A DNA stretch of 22,758 nt from CAZYPB01 sp964649265 (GTDB lineage Archaea; Micrarchaeota; Micrarchaeia; Burarchaeales; JAKAKT01). The position numbers were made by a program, and so were the translations under genes. The notes beneath the pieces were generated by a model that did not search any database, was not told the origin of the DNA, and saw only the letters and a program-made list of their open reading frames with translations. The number at the start of each line of letters is the position of its first letter. Position 1 is the stretch's first letter. This document shows positions 4,587-13,150 of this stretch, piece after piece. Location: assembly GCA_964649265.1 (NCBI GenBank), contig CAZYPB010000011.1, positions 1 through 22,758 on the forward strand, given 5' to 3'.

Positions 4587-6468
4587 AGTAGATACCCGCC
4601 CCTATAACAACAACAAATATTACGAAAATAACTCCTACGATCAAGAGTAGATTGGAACCACCTATCTCTCCCTCTTTGCTCTCCATCATTTTATTGGCAG
4701 AACTAACGAGTTCCCTTGCGCTCTCTGGATCCTCTGCAAGTATTGCCTCTGCTTGTGCAAGTCTTCTTTCCACTGATGTCATGTCTGGTTTGGAGAGGAA
4801 TGCAGTTGAATGTATCATATTCAATTTCTCGTAAGCTTTTTCTATCTCGCTTCTTACACTTTCAACGTTTGCAGAATGTTCTTCCACCTGTTTATTTGCA
4901 ACAGAAATCATTTCCATTGCTTCATCCATATTGTTTCTGCATGTTTCGAATTGGAATTCTTCACACAGGCCGTATGCACTATCAAGTTTGAATGTTATAT
5001 CATTTGATTCGAGATCAAGCCCATAACCAGAAGCATCAGTCACTACATCTTTCAGCTCATTCCGTAAACCAGATATCTCAAGTAGCATGGCATCCCTTGT
5101 TTTTGTGTAGGATACAGACGATCCCTTCAGATCGCTCTGGAGTTTCAGCACTTTTTCAGTCACTCCCCCAATCTTACCTGCTGCGTCAGCATAATTTCCC
5201 TCATCGAGTATGTCTCTTATCCCCTTAACCTCTCCTCTTAGTTTGGTTGTGTTTATGTCTGCTCCGAATTTCTCTGCATCCTTATCAAGCGCATCCAGTA
5301 TTCCTTCAGCAGAAACAACCATCTTAAGAACTTCAGAGTTTATTCTCGAGGATAACTGCGTTGTATATTCGGCGCTCTTGGAAACAGATATGGTTGCGTT
5401 GAAGTATGCATTCATGTAGTTTCCTTCTGAGAATTCTGATTGTGCTGTTTCAAGAAAAGGTGAAGCAGGATCATCCATGGATACTTCTACTGTTGCTGCA
5501 GCGGAGACAAGATCCGAGTTCTCTGCTGAAGCCTCCTCAGCTAGTTTTATTTTCTCTGAAGCGCCCGTCTCCGTGTTATATTGTGGAACATAATCAAATA
5601 CCTGCACAACATTGTTTCCAGTATCCACAACATAAACCCTGTTTCCATCGACGCTTATCCCTGCAGGTTCGGAAAACGGAGTTGTATATCCTTCTAATGT
5701 CTCAAGGCAGTTCCCATCAGAATCGAAAACAACAACTCTGTTGTTCCAGGTATCTGCAACAAACAGGGATCCCTGTTTATCCACATCAACTCCATGTGGT
5801 GCACTTAGAACACAACCATAAGACCCTCTTATTGATTTGAGATGCTTCCCATCTGTACTGAATATCTGGATCTTATTATTTCCCTTGTCAGCAATGTATA
5901 TTTTATCATCCTTTATTTTCATTGCTCGTGCATCATTGAGCTGCCCTTCTCCAAAACCAGGGGAACCTATTTTACCAATATACGTTCTATCTCGTTTAGA
6001 ATAGTATATGATCCTTCCATTATCTGAGTCTGAGACATATATTCTGTCGTTATAAACCGATATGCCTGAAGGATGGGAAAGCGAATAAACATCCGATCCT
6101 GCCTGCCCACCTATATAATATATAAGAAGCCTTCCTGCGCTGTAAACAAGTACGTTGTTTCCATTTGTATTCGCAACATATATCCTCCCATCTGGAGCAA
6201 CGAACATGGCTCTAGGCATGAACGGATCAGTTGTTGAGCCTGTCCTTGTTCCCATTATGGATTGAACCTCTCCATTCTGGAAAGTAACAATTCTGTGATT
6301 TCCAGTGTCAAGAACATGCGTGAGTTGTCCAAAAGGAACAACATCAGTTGGAGATGAAAATTCCCCCCACTTACCAGTATCATTTATTGTAATATTCCCA
6401 ACATAACTGAACTCAGCCCAACAAAATGAGGCCAGCATAATCAATACAATGAAAACATATGGTCTCAT
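4528..6468 (-). CDS. Secreted NHL-repeat beta-propeller protein with C-terminal anchor
   Basis: This 646-residue protein starts with a signal peptide (about 1-18) and then has six NHL-type blades. The recurring strands are VLDTGNHRIVTF (52-63), VANTNGNNVLVY (98-109), VSDSDNGRIIYY (145-156), IADKGNNKIQIF (192-203), VADTWNNRVVVF (237-248) and VVDTGNNVVQVF (280-291). A six-bladed propeller is therefore complete. Residues ~300-600 are mostly helical, and a TM at about 605-629 is followed by a basic tail (RKGKPKRKPK). The propeller should face outward on a helical stalk, as a binding platform for protein, glycan or RNA. A TATA-like ATTTTAAG at 6498-6491 lies 26 bases before the ATG, so the gene is likely leaderless. 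It overlaps the downstream coiled-coil gene. The ligand is unknown. Confidence 0.88.
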   Translation of the reverse strand: MRPYVFIVLIMLASFCWAEFSYVGNITINDTGKWGEFSSPTDVVPFGQLTHVLDTGNHRIVTFQNGEVQSIMGTRTGSTTDPFMPRAMFVAPDGRIYVANTNGNNVLVYSAGRLLIYYIGGQAGSDVYSLSHPSGISVYNDRIYVSDSDNGRIIYYSKRDRTYIGKIGSPGFGEGQLNDARAMKIKDDKIYIADKGNNKIQIFSTDGKHLKSIRGSYGCVLSAPHGVDVDKQGSLFVADTWNNRVVVFDSDGNCLETLEGYTTPFSEPAGISVDGNRVYVVDTGNNVVQVFDYVPQYNTETGASEKIKLAEEASAENSDLVSAAATVEVSMDDPASPFLETAQSEFSEGNYMNAYFNATISVSKSAEYTTQLSSRINSEVLKMVVSAEGILDALDKDAEKFGADINTTKLRGEVKGIRDILDEGNYADAAGKIGGVTEKVLKLQSDLKGSSVSYTKTRDAMLLEISGLRNELKDVVTDASGYGLDLESNDITFKLDSAYGLCEEFQFETCRNNMDEAMEMISVANKQVEEHSANVESVRSEIEKAYEKLNMIHSTAFLSKPDMTSVERRLAQAEAILAEDPESARELVSSANKMMESKEGEIGGSNLLLIVGVIFVIFVVVIGAGIYYVRKGKPKRKPKLSKSKSS

Positions 6469-6490
6469 GTACGGTTAATGGTCTGATACC

Positions 6491-6498
6491 CTTAAAAT
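6491..6498 (-). promoter_or_regulatory. TATA-like box for the NHL gene
   Basis: ATTTTAAG on the minus strand is centred 26 bases before the ATG at 6468, inside the 44-base gap after the nreA stop. The NHL gene can therefore be transcribed separately from nreA. Confidence 0.45.
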
Positions 6499-6512
6499 CC
6501 TTCACCTTGTTC

Positions 6513-7706
6513 TCAGAACTCATTCAACCTTCTCTGCCTCAAAACAAAACTCTGCTTTATGTATTCTCTTATCGGAACCCGCAATCTATTCTCTATATAC
6601 CCCATTGCCTCCTCACGTGTTGTGAATTTCTTTCCCCCTTTCTCAAATGCTTTCCTAACGGTCTCCCGTATGACCCAAACACCCATGGGAAGCATATATC
6701 CCTCGTATATTTCTCTGAAAACAATTACTCTTGCCTGCTTTTTCATTGCATCAAGTCCCTCGCAAACAGAGTACCTTGCAGCATAATACCCCCCACCTTC
6801 CTTATCTGCATACTTCGTTCTCCCCTGAAATCTCTCGTGCTCTTGAACAACCCTGTATTCCTTAGCTCCCTGAGTCCACACTGTTCCTGGGGCCCATGCC
6901 TCAAAATTCTCGTACTCCCAAGCACCCGGCATTAGAAGTATCTCAAAATGGTTGTGAAGATACTCGTTTGAGAACACCATGTATTCTCCAAGCTCTTTGT
7001 AATCTCTTATTTTTTTCATGTAGTTCTTTGCAATCATATCATCTGTCGCAGTTATCCCCCACCTTGTTGGAACAAGCCTTCTGTCATCGGGCCTACCAAG
7101 TATTCCCGAAGTAAGAAGTTTCATAAGGTAATAGTTCTCATAACCCTTCTTAGTCAATTCCTGGACAGCATCAGTTGTTTTCAACCCTTCGCTAACAACA
7201 GAATCAACCTTTCTAGGTATGCTCGGATTATCTGCAATCCTAAGCCTCTCAAGGGGCGCAATTGCCCCCATTGGCTGCATCACACTTGAAAAACTCATGT
7301 TGAAATATGGCTTCCTTCTGAAATGTGCTTCCATATCGACACTCTTAAGTGACATCACGGCATCCTGCACATCAAGCACAAGCCTATCCCTTGTTTTCAC
7401 TTGAAAACGCTTCTTCCCCCTTACAAGCAGAGACCTCTGCTTTATCACATCCCCATAATCCATACCATACCACTCGGCAGGTGTGTCGGTATTATCGCCA
7501 ATCGATATCATTGGGCCCCAGTTTACATTGGGGTAATTGTAATGCCCAACAAAAACATTCGGGGGCGATGGGCCAAAAACATCCTGTTTCATCTCAGGAA
7601 CGGCTGATGTCTGAAATTCCAATCTCTGCAGATGTGGGCAGAATTCAAGTCCACACAGCCTCCTACTGCCTTTGCAAAGAATGCACATCGAATAGTCCGG
7701 TTTCAT
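6513..7706 (-). CDS. nreA: NreA-type archaeal DNA repair protein
   Basis: The 397-residue protein matches the archaeal Nre family. It has an N-terminal four-cysteine zinc finger (CILCKG...CGLEFCPH), the conserved PSPPNVFVGHYNYPNVNWGP, DTPAEWYGMDY, and the C-terminal half with DRRLVPTRWGITATDD and GAWEYENFEAW. The chain ends in QRRLNEF, a PCNA-interacting (PIP-type) motif QxxLxxF, as reported for NreA in other archaea. It is thought to act in DNA damage repair with the sliding clamp. The frame extends to an ATG at 7781, but that would overlap the divergent DUF63 gene; ATG 7706 (MKPDYSMC) starts just before the zinc finger and follows a bidirectional AT-rich promoter. Length is typical for the family and no key element is missing. 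Confidence 0.93.
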   Translation of the reverse strand: MKPDYSMCILCKGSRRLCGLEFCPHLQRLEFQTSAVPEMKQDVFGPSPPNVFVGHYNYPNVNWGPMISIGDNTDTPAEWYGMDYGDVIKQRSLLVRGKKRFQVKTRDRLVLDVQDAVMSLKSVDMEAHFRRKPYFNMSFSSVMQPMGAIAPLERLRIADNPSIPRKVDSVVSEGLKTTDAVQELTKKGYENYYLMKLLTSGILGRPDDRRLVPTRWGITATDDMIAKNYMKKIRDYKELGEYMVFSNEYLHNHFEILLMPGAWEYENFEAWAPGTVWTQGAKEYRVVQEHERFQGRTKYADKEGGGYYAARYSVCEGLDAMKKQARVIVFREIYEGYMLPMGVWVIRETVRKAFEKGGKKFTTREEAMGYIENRLRVPIREYIKQSFVLRQRRLNEF

Positions 7707-7726
7707 CTGAGGCCCCACAGTAAGTG

Positions 7727-7750
7727 TTTTCTTATTAACTATATTAATAA
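7727..7750. promoter_or_regulatory. Bidirectional AT-rich promoter between nreA and DUF63
   Basis: The TTTTCTTATTAACTATATTAA region holds TATA-like elements on both strands. Its minus-strand part lies about 29 bases before the nreA ATG (7706) and its left end lies about 25 bases before the DUF63 ATG (7756). No ribosome binding site precedes 7756, so a leaderless transcript is likely there. Confidence 0.5.
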
Positions 7751-7755
7751 TTCCC

Positions 7756-8661
7756 ATGGGATTTTTCGAAGAGTATTTCATAGGCCCGATATGGGATAGA
7801 ACAGGCTACAATTCAGTGAACACCGTGGTTTACTCTCTTCTCGCACTTATTGCAGCATATCTTATTTACAGAATTCTCAAGAAAGAGAACATAAAAATAG
7901 ACCAGGCATTCGTGTTATCCATAATACCATTTGTTCTCTTAGGCTCAACTGTACGCTCACTTGTCGATGCAGCCGATAGGGGAGCTTTGAGTTCACATTC
8001 CGATTCTTTTTTTGGCTTTCTTGGTTTTATTTACAATACGCACATCTATGATTACGGATATCTAACAGTTTCCCCTGGAATATATGTCGTAATAGGACTT
8101 CTAACGATCGCCAGTGTTCTGGTTGCAAACAGGCTGAAAAGACCGATGCTTGCCCCAGCCTTTGGAGGAATACTATGGGCTTTCCATTTCATCCTACTAT
8201 TTCCAATGATGAACCACATAACATATGGGGTTTTTGTCATTGTATTAACCGCCATTGCCTGGGCAGCGGGGTTTCTCTTTTTCAAAAAGAAAGGTGTGCG
8301 GCCTTTCACATCAATTGTTGTAGCAGCACATGCTCTTGATGGCGCAGCGACATACATAACAATAGACATATGGAACAGGTTCGAGCCACTTTGCAGAAAT
8401 TTTGGGCATTGTTACGGGGAGCAGCACGTGGTTTCAGATGCAATTGGCCAGATTGGCAATTTTCTATTCGGCCCAGGAGCGCTTTTCATTGGTGGGTTCT
8501 TTTTGTTCTACCTAGTAAAAGTAGGGTTCTCAGCATTTGCAGGTTATGTTGTTGAAAAGGATTCAAGGGGCCAAGAGAGGGATTTCATAATACTCTTACT
8601 TGTTATTTTTGGACTTGCTCCAGGAATTAGGGACTTACTTACATTGGTTATGGGTGCTTAG
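7756..8661 (+). CDS. DUF63 family archaeal membrane protein
   Basis: This 301-residue protein has about seven hydrophobic helices and matches the DUF63 family seen across archaea. The N-terminus MGFFEEYFIGPIWDRTGYNSVNTVVYSLLALIA is typical. Conserved polar residues in membrane segments include AAHALDGAATYITIDIW and the acidic/His positions around them. The function is not known; the conservation suggests an integral membrane enzyme or transporter. It diverges from nreA through a shared promoter. Its TAG stop (8659-8661) directly abuts the dph5 ATG at 8662 with no spacing, so the two genes are almost certainly co-transcribed and translationally coupled. The start is supported by promoter position and family-like N-terminus. 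Confidence 0.88.
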   Translation: MGFFEEYFIGPIWDRTGYNSVNTVVYSLLALIAAYLIYRILKKENIKIDQAFVLSIIPFVLLGSTVRSLVDAADRGALSSHSDSFFGFLGFIYNTHIYDYGYLTVSPGIYVVIGLLTIASVLVANRLKRPMLAPAFGGILWAFHFILLFPMMNHITYGVFVIVLTAIAWAAGFLFFKKKGVRPFTSIVVAAHALDGAATYITIDIWNRFEPLCRNFGHCYGEQHVVSDAIGQIGNFLFGPGALFIGGFFLFYLVKVGFSAFAGYVVEKDSRGQERDFIILLLVIFGLAPGIRDLLTLVMGA

Positions 8662-9411
8662 ATGCTTACACTTATTGGAATTGGGATATGGGATGAGAAA
8701 GACATCTCCTTAAGGGGGTTAGAGGAACTGAAAGCATGCGACATTATTTTCGCCGAACAGTATACTCATAGAGGGAGCAGTGGAAGCATTGATCGATTAG
8801 AGAAACTTGTTGGAAAGAAAATAAAGGTTCTTTCAAGAGAGGAGGTTGAAGGGGAAGAGAGGATTCTAAAGGGGGCTGAGAAAAAAAAGGTCGGATTTGT
8901 GGTTGGGGGAGACCCAATGATCTCAACAACACACGTCTCAATTGTTCTCTCTGCTAGAAAAAAAGGAATTGAAGTCAATGTGATACACTCCTCCTCTATT
9001 TTCACTTCAGCTGTTGGGGAAACAGGTTTACAAATCTACAAATTCGGCAAAACAGTTACACTTCCTTTCTGGGGACAAAACTACAAACCAACATCAACTT
9101 ATGATGTTATAGCGGAGAACAAAGCAAGAGGGCTTCACACAATGGTTTTCCTGGATATTGCTGATAAGATGATGGATGCAACAGAGGCGATGCGACTCCT
9201 ATATGAAATGGAGAAACAGAAAAAACAAAACATAACTCGTCAAGAAGACAAACTTGTTGTTCTAAGCAGAATTGGAAGTAGCGAGCAGAAAATTACTTAT
9301 GGGGCAATTAAAGACTTGGTTGGAAAGGAATTGGGAAAACCACCATTCATTCTAATTATCCCTGGGAAAATACATTTCGTAGAAGAAGAATCTCTAAATA
9401 TATTCGCCTGA
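8662..9411 (+). CDS. dphB: Diphthine synthase
   Basis: This SAM-dependent methyltransferase (tetrapyrrole-methylase fold, 249 residues) methylates the modified histidine of elongation factor aEF2 in diphthamide synthesis. Visible family signatures are GIGIWDEKDISLRGLEELK at the N-terminus, GGDPMISTTHVSIVLSARKKGI, HSSSIFTSAVGETGLQIYKFGK and PFWGQNYKPTSTYDVIAEN, followed by the C-terminal GKPPFILIIPGKIHFVEEE. Length is at the short end of the archaeal range and no core motif is missing. Its start directly follows the DUF63 stop. Its TGA abuts the convergent stop of the gene at 9412, forming TGATCA. The gene supports an archaeal host, since bacteria lack this pathway. Confidence 0.95.
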   Translation: MLTLIGIGIWDEKDISLRGLEELKACDIIFAEQYTHRGSSGSIDRLEKLVGKKIKVLSREEVEGEERILKGAEKKKVGFVVGGDPMISTTHVSIVLSARKKGIEVNVIHSSSIFTSAVGETGLQIYKFGKTVTLPFWGQNYKPTSTYDVIAENKARGLHTMVFLDIADKMMDATEAMRLLYEMEKQKKQNITRQEDKLVVLSRIGSSEQKITYGAIKDLVGKELGKPPFILIIPGKIHFVEEESLNIFA

Positions 9412-9870
9412 TCACTTCTTTTTTGGCGTGTACTTCAGTTTCTTTCTTTTACTCTTCCTCTTCTCAAGTGATCTCATTATTGCTTCAAGGAGTTCCTTAT
9501 TTGGTTTTGAGAGGTCCTTTTTTATCCTTGCCATTGCTTTTTGTGAAATCCTGCTCTCTAAAAGCTCCTCTAACCTTTTAAGGGATTTCTGGCTGAATGG
9601 TTCATTCTTTTTCCCCAGATTGTCCAATCCACTCTGAAGAATTCCAAGTATCTCCTCCAGGTCATCTGGAGGTATATCAGCAAGATCGAGAACAGTTGCT
9701 ATTGCTTGGGATATGATCTCATTTCTCTCCTCTCCTTCAGTAACTATCACCTCTAATTTCTCAAGCTCCTCGGAACTGAAACCAGCACCCTTTGCAGCAG
9801 AAATAACCTTAGAACAAAAGGCACTACCCTTTCTTAACGAAGATGATTTAACAGCACTTTTAACTGCCAT
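9412..9870 (-). CDS. Small basic helical protein, unknown function
   Basis: I do not recognise this 152-residue protein. It is predicted to be almost wholly helical and soluble, with an acidic centre (GFSSEELEKLEVIVTEGEE, PPDDLEEILGIL) and a very basic C-terminus (LEKRKSKRKKLKYTPKKK) that could bind nucleic acid. Start ATG 9870 (MAVKSAV) is preferred to the in-frame ATG 9921: the latter would overlap the divergent promoter, and a TTTAAA element at 9886-9891 lies about 18 bases before 9870, only slightly close for a leaderless start. It diverges from the membrane protein gene at 9924 and converges with dph5. Confidence 0.65.
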   Translation of the reverse strand: MAVKSAVKSSSLRKGSAFCSKVISAAKGAGFSSEELEKLEVIVTEGEERNEIISQAIATVLDLADIPPDDLEEILGILQSGLDNLGKKNEPFSQKSLKRLEELLESRISQKAMARIKKDLSKPNKELLEAIMRSLEKRKSKRKKLKYTPKKK

Positions 9871-9882
9871 TATATTACCCAA

Positions 9883-9909
9883 GGATTTAAAGTGTTTGGT
9901 ATTAATACC
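9883..9909. promoter_or_regulatory. Divergent promoter with perfect palindrome GGTATTAATACC
   Basis: GGATTTAAAGTG at 9883-9894 is a TATA-like element readable on both strands. It is followed by the 12-base perfect palindrome GGTATTAATACC (9898-9909). The palindrome lies 14 bases before the ATG at 9924 and shares the GGTAT/ATACC ends seen in the HxlR promoter at 3526-3542. Confidence 0.4.
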
Positions 9910-9923
9910 TTTTGGGAGCATAC

Positions 9924-10679
9924 ATGGCGAAAAAGAAACCTAAAAAAAAGAAGAAGGAGGTAAACGAGCCCACGAAACTTTTTGATTTTGACAAATCGAT
10001 CATATTCTGGGTTATAGGGGGATTTCTACTTCTTTTCTTCATTCTGTTCATTTATGCAACACTTCAGCCTGTTCCCCCCCCAGAAACATCAATTTACAGG
10101 GAGCCACTTGCACCAGTTGTAGAGCTCCAATTATCTCCCGGAGAAGATTATGTTTACGAGTTAATAGGCCCAGACAAAACAGTTGTAAGTGTGTTGAACC
10201 AGGTTAAAGAGAGGAAGAATGAATGCATGACTGTATTCGTTTCATCGCAGAACTTCAGCTTCCCATTCTGCATACATTATAGGACAGGTGAAACACTTAC
10301 ATCAACCGAGCAGGGGCTAGAACCTGGTCCATCCCTTGAGTTTTTCCAACCTTGGATGCTTGCACTTAAGAACGGATGGACTTGGAGAGTTGATGTAAAC
10401 ACAACTGTCCAGCTTTTCGGCATATCTGAGAAAATAGATGGAACCTCAAGATACGAACTTGTTGCAAGGGGGTCAGTGAAGGGAAGGGATGCGTACAAGA
10501 TACTTGTTCACACAAGCATGACTCGCTATAGCAATAATGAAAAGTACGAAACAAGTAATCGTACAGAGGTTATCTGGGTTGACGTTGAGAAAAGGGTCAT
10601 GCTCTATGGGGCATCAGAATACTCTTCTCTTGAGCTTGTAACGGCTCCTTTTGCCATAGAACCTTATTCCCCAGAATAG
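9924..10679 (+). CDS. Membrane-anchored extracytoplasmic protein, unknown function
   Basis: The 251-residue protein begins with a strongly basic tail (MAKKKPKKKKKEV), then one TM segment (about 27-47, IIFWVIGGFLLLFFILFIYA) and an extracytoplasmic domain of about 200 residues. The domain looks beta-rich, with alternating strands such as GWTWRVDVNTTVQLFGI and SRYELVARGSVKGRDAYKILVHT; that resembles DUF3108 or lipoprotein-type lipid-binding folds, but the match is weak and I assign no family. Two cysteines (ECMTVF, PFCIH) could pair outside the cell. ATG 9924 is chosen because GGGAG precedes it; an in-frame TTG at 9912 is less likely. It is divergent from the basic protein gene and followed by a separately promoted GTG-start gene. 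Confidence 0.7.
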   Translation: MAKKKPKKKKKEVNEPTKLFDFDKSIIFWVIGGFLLLFFILFIYATLQPVPPPETSIYREPLAPVVELQLSPGEDYVYELIGPDKTVVSVLNQVKERKNECMTVFVSSQNFSFPFCIHYRTGETLTSTEQGLEPGPSLEFFQPWMLALKNGWTWRVDVNTTVQLFGISEKIDGTSRYELVARGSVKGRDAYKILVHTSMTRYSNNEKYETSNRTEVIWVDVEKRVMLYGASEYSSLELVTAPFAIEPYSPE

Positions 10680-10732
10680 AAAGCTTTAAATCCCAGAAAT
10701 GAGCCTAAAATAGGTTTTATGGGGGGTTCTGC

Positions 10733-11224
10733 GTGATAAAGCTATACGATGAGCCAGGGGAATGCTGTCCTGACCTAAATGCAGATGAATGGGATGACAA
10801 GGAGATAACCTGGAAAGACAAGCTGTTCGTTAAGACTCATGTAAATAATTTCTTCTACATGCCGCCTAATTTCGGTGATATTATGGCCCGCGTTAGAGAT
10901 GAAAATGCATTTGATACAAAGCCATTCATACTCTCAGAAAAAAAATCCCTCTGGGGAACTGATGTCTACATACCGGTTAGCAGGGAGCTCCCGGGCACAA
11001 GCACAGTAAAGATATCCGGAAAGTTTCTTAGCAAGGTTTTCAGCGGTTCACTTAAGAACACTGAGAAATGGAAAGAGGAGATGGAGAACTACGTGAAATC
11101 AAAAGGAAAAAAAATTAAGAAGATGTATCTCTTCCACAATGCATGCCCTGACTGCAAAAAGGTTCTTGCACAAGGCTACACTGCAATACTCGCCGAAATA
11201 GAGGATATAGCTGCTTCTGTCTGA
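10733..11224 (+). CDS. Conserved uncharacterised protein (often labelled 'hydrolase'), GTG start
   Basis: This soluble protein of 163 residues carries motifs I associate with a family widespread in archaea and bacteria whose members are often labelled hydrolase without biochemical proof: WKDKLFVKTHVNNFFYMPPNFGDIM, SLWGTDVYIPVSRELPG, GKFLSKVFSGSLKNTEKWKEEM, and the C-terminal KMYLFHNACPDCKKVLAQGY with a CxxC. The order of strands and helices resembles small-molecule-binding GyrI-like folds. The start is GTG 10733, preceded by GGGGGG; the nearby ATG at 10719 stops after five codons. A TATA-like CTTTAAAT at 10684-10691 lies upstream. Its stop abuts that of the convergent gene at 11225. Substrate unknown. 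Confidence 0.75.
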   Translation: MIKLYDEPGECCPDLNADEWDDKEITWKDKLFVKTHVNNFFYMPPNFGDIMARVRDENAFDTKPFILSEKKSLWGTDVYIPVSRELPGTSTVKISGKFLSKVFSGSLKNTEKWKEEMENYVKSKGKKIKKMYLFHNACPDCKKVLAQGYTAILAEIEDIAASV

Positions 11225-13039
11225 TTACAACTTGTACCCTATTGTGAAGAAGGTATATGGTTTCTTGCTCTTAAGATCTGTTACCTCTATCTCTGCACTC
11301 AGATTACCAAGCTGTCTCATATATTTTACTCCACCCGAGATTTCACCAGGATTCACGAGAGCCTCATGAATCGCTCTCCCGACATCTGTTCCGAATGTTA
11401 CTGCGAATCTCCCCAGTTTCTTCGGATCCCCGTATGCAACATCCATCCCGGCAAGCACGCCTCCGTCTGCTGCTGATTCGCCGAACATAACTCCAAGCCT
11501 ACCTTCTAAATTGATCTTATCCTTTTCTGAGAACGGTATGTCTTTGCTATATCCTATCTGCCATCCCTGCTCATAATGGTTCATCACACTTGTGCGGCTT
11601 CTGGTCTTTTTAACCCAGTTCTCTGTTGCATTAACTGTGACTATAAATGAAACCCCTTGCGCAGCCCCCTCAGCCTTTGCAATCTTTAGCTTGAAAACCT
11701 GGGATCTATACTGCTTGTCCCCTATCTCCCTGCCATCTTCGTTTACTGGCAGGTCTTCCCTGTATACTCTTCTCCTAGGTGAAACGGTTACTGATACTTT
11801 TAAGGGTATCCCTTTGAATTCAGGTTTCTTTTCTTTTACAGGGGCTTTTTCAATAGTAACACTTGTCTCACCCCCGCATGAAAGCTCCTCTCCAAGAGTA
11901 ACTCCATCATGTGTTGCGCTAACTAGATATTCTCCATGCGGGAACTTGTCAACCTCTGCCTTCGGTATCTTAACAACATACGTTCCATCGGGAGCAGTTA
12001 TTGGAGTTGCCTCATACACTTTCTCCCCTTCGTGGAACACCTCTACGCATATTGGTTTGTTCCCACCCCTGTCTACATCGGATTCCTCCTTCCTGATCGA
12101 TACCCCTCCAGCTATAACAAGGTCCCCTGGAGCATTTCCCTGAACAAGGGAACTGGGCATTGCGCAAACAGAAACAGTGCAATCAAGCTGATCCTGCATA
12201 ACATAATATGCACTCATATCGTCGAACCTTCCCTTTGAGAACATGGCAAGTCCAATTGCATACATCCCCTGTTTTTTAAGCTTCTCTATCCTGTCATCAC
12301 TTACTCCTGCTTTCTTCAGTCCTTTCTCATCAGAGCTAGTTGAGAACGCGTCATTGCCCTGCGTTTTGGCTATCTCCATGAACTTCTCAACGCTCATTGC
12401 CCCAGGAACAGATACTCCCTGGCATGTCATGAATGTAGTCATATAAAGTATTGCCGTTGCAGCAGAGTTACCTCCCCTTATTGCAAAAACCTCTCCGCTT
12501 TCATATGGATTAGAAAGAACCCTGTCTCCTTTCTGCAGTTTCTCTTTGTCAGTTATTACTTCCCCATACAATGGCGCAGCCTCAGCCACTCTCACTGCAT
12601 AGTCACCCATCTGTCCGAAGCTCTCTCTTATCTTTGCCTTAACCTCTTGTTCACTGTTCTCAAATGATATACCAATGTTCTTAAGTACTCCCAGGTTTTT
12701 CTGAGCATATCCAAGGAATACCTTGTCACTGTTCTTCAGGTGCTTTGAGTTCTTCCAGTTTTTTCCATCTTCATTAAGTGCTTTCAGAAGCCTGTCTCCT
12801 CCTTTATGTGCAGTAACAAGTGCCTCTGAAGCAAGAATCATGAACTGCGCTTTATCTTCACCAGTAATACCTGCTTTTTCCATCGCTTCATGATATTTTG
12901 CGTAGTAATCCTGATAGCTCTCAGAAGTCATCCTAACCTGATTATCCACATTAGCATTATACTCTGGTTTACTAACCAAATCTGCATTAGGGGGGGTTAA
13001 CCTTTTTACTTCCTCAGCCTCTCTTACTTTCAACGGCAC
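11225..13039 (-). CDS. Large protein with alpha-helical N-terminus, Ig-like domain and beta-rich C-terminus
   Basis: I do not recognise this 604-residue protein. Residues ~30-290 are helical with a glycine-rich stretch (VFAIRGGNSAATAILYMTTF) and several cysteines. Residues ~328-397 look like an Ig/carboxypeptidase-regulatory-like domain (APDGTYVVKIP...HGEYLVSATHDG). Residues ~410-604 are rich in alternating beta strands and end in KPYTFFTIGYKL, reminiscent of a membrane beta-barrel end. There is no N-terminal signal peptide, so secretion, if any, is unconventional. The start is GTG 13039, supported by GAGGTGG at 13050-13044 and a TATA-like ATATTTATATTG just beyond. Its stop abuts the gene at 11224. 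It could be a structural, surface or scaffold protein; none of these is shown. Confidence 0.75.
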   Translation of the reverse strand: MPLKVREAEEVKRLTPPNADLVSKPEYNANVDNQVRMTSESYQDYYAKYHEAMEKAGITGEDKAQFMILASEALVTAHKGGDRLLKALNEDGKNWKNSKHLKNSDKVFLGYAQKNLGVLKNIGISFENSEQEVKAKIRESFGQMGDYAVRVAEAAPLYGEVITDKEKLQKGDRVLSNPYESGEVFAIRGGNSAATAILYMTTFMTCQGVSVPGAMSVEKFMEIAKTQGNDAFSTSSDEKGLKKAGVSDDRIEKLKKQGMYAIGLAMFSKGRFDDMSAYYVMQDQLDCTVSVCAMPSSLVQGNAPGDLVIAGGVSIRKEESDVDRGGNKPICVEVFHEGEKVYEATPITAPDGTYVVKIPKAEVDKFPHGEYLVSATHDGVTLGEELSCGGETSVTIEKAPVKEKKPEFKGIPLKVSVTVSPRRRVYREDLPVNEDGREIGDKQYRSQVFKLKIAKAEGAAQGVSFIVTVNATENWVKKTRSRTSVMNHYEQGWQIGYSKDIPFSEKDKINLEGRLGVMFGESAADGGVLAGMDVAYGDPKKLGRFAVTFGTDVGRAIHEALVNPGEISGGVKYMRQLGNLSAEIEVTDLKSKKPYTFFTIGYKL

Positions 13040-13072
13040 AGTACCACCTCATTAATATTTACTCATTTGCAC

Positions 13073-13084
13073 AATATAAATATA
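13073..13084 (-). promoter_or_regulatory. TATA-like box for the 604-residue protein gene
   Basis: On the minus strand TTATATTTATAT lies about 40 bases before the GTG at 13039, leaving room for a short leader that carries GAGGTGG. Confidence 0.5.
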
Positions 13085-13150
13085 ACAGAAGGAACACAAC
13101 ACTTAATAATTTGAGGTGAAAACTTTAATTTCCATTCTGGGGAGCTTAAG

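Noticed and set aside
11592..12143. Long plus-strand frame of 183 codons
   Set aside because: It is a shadow of the 604-residue minus-strand gene, with no promoter or ribosome binding site.
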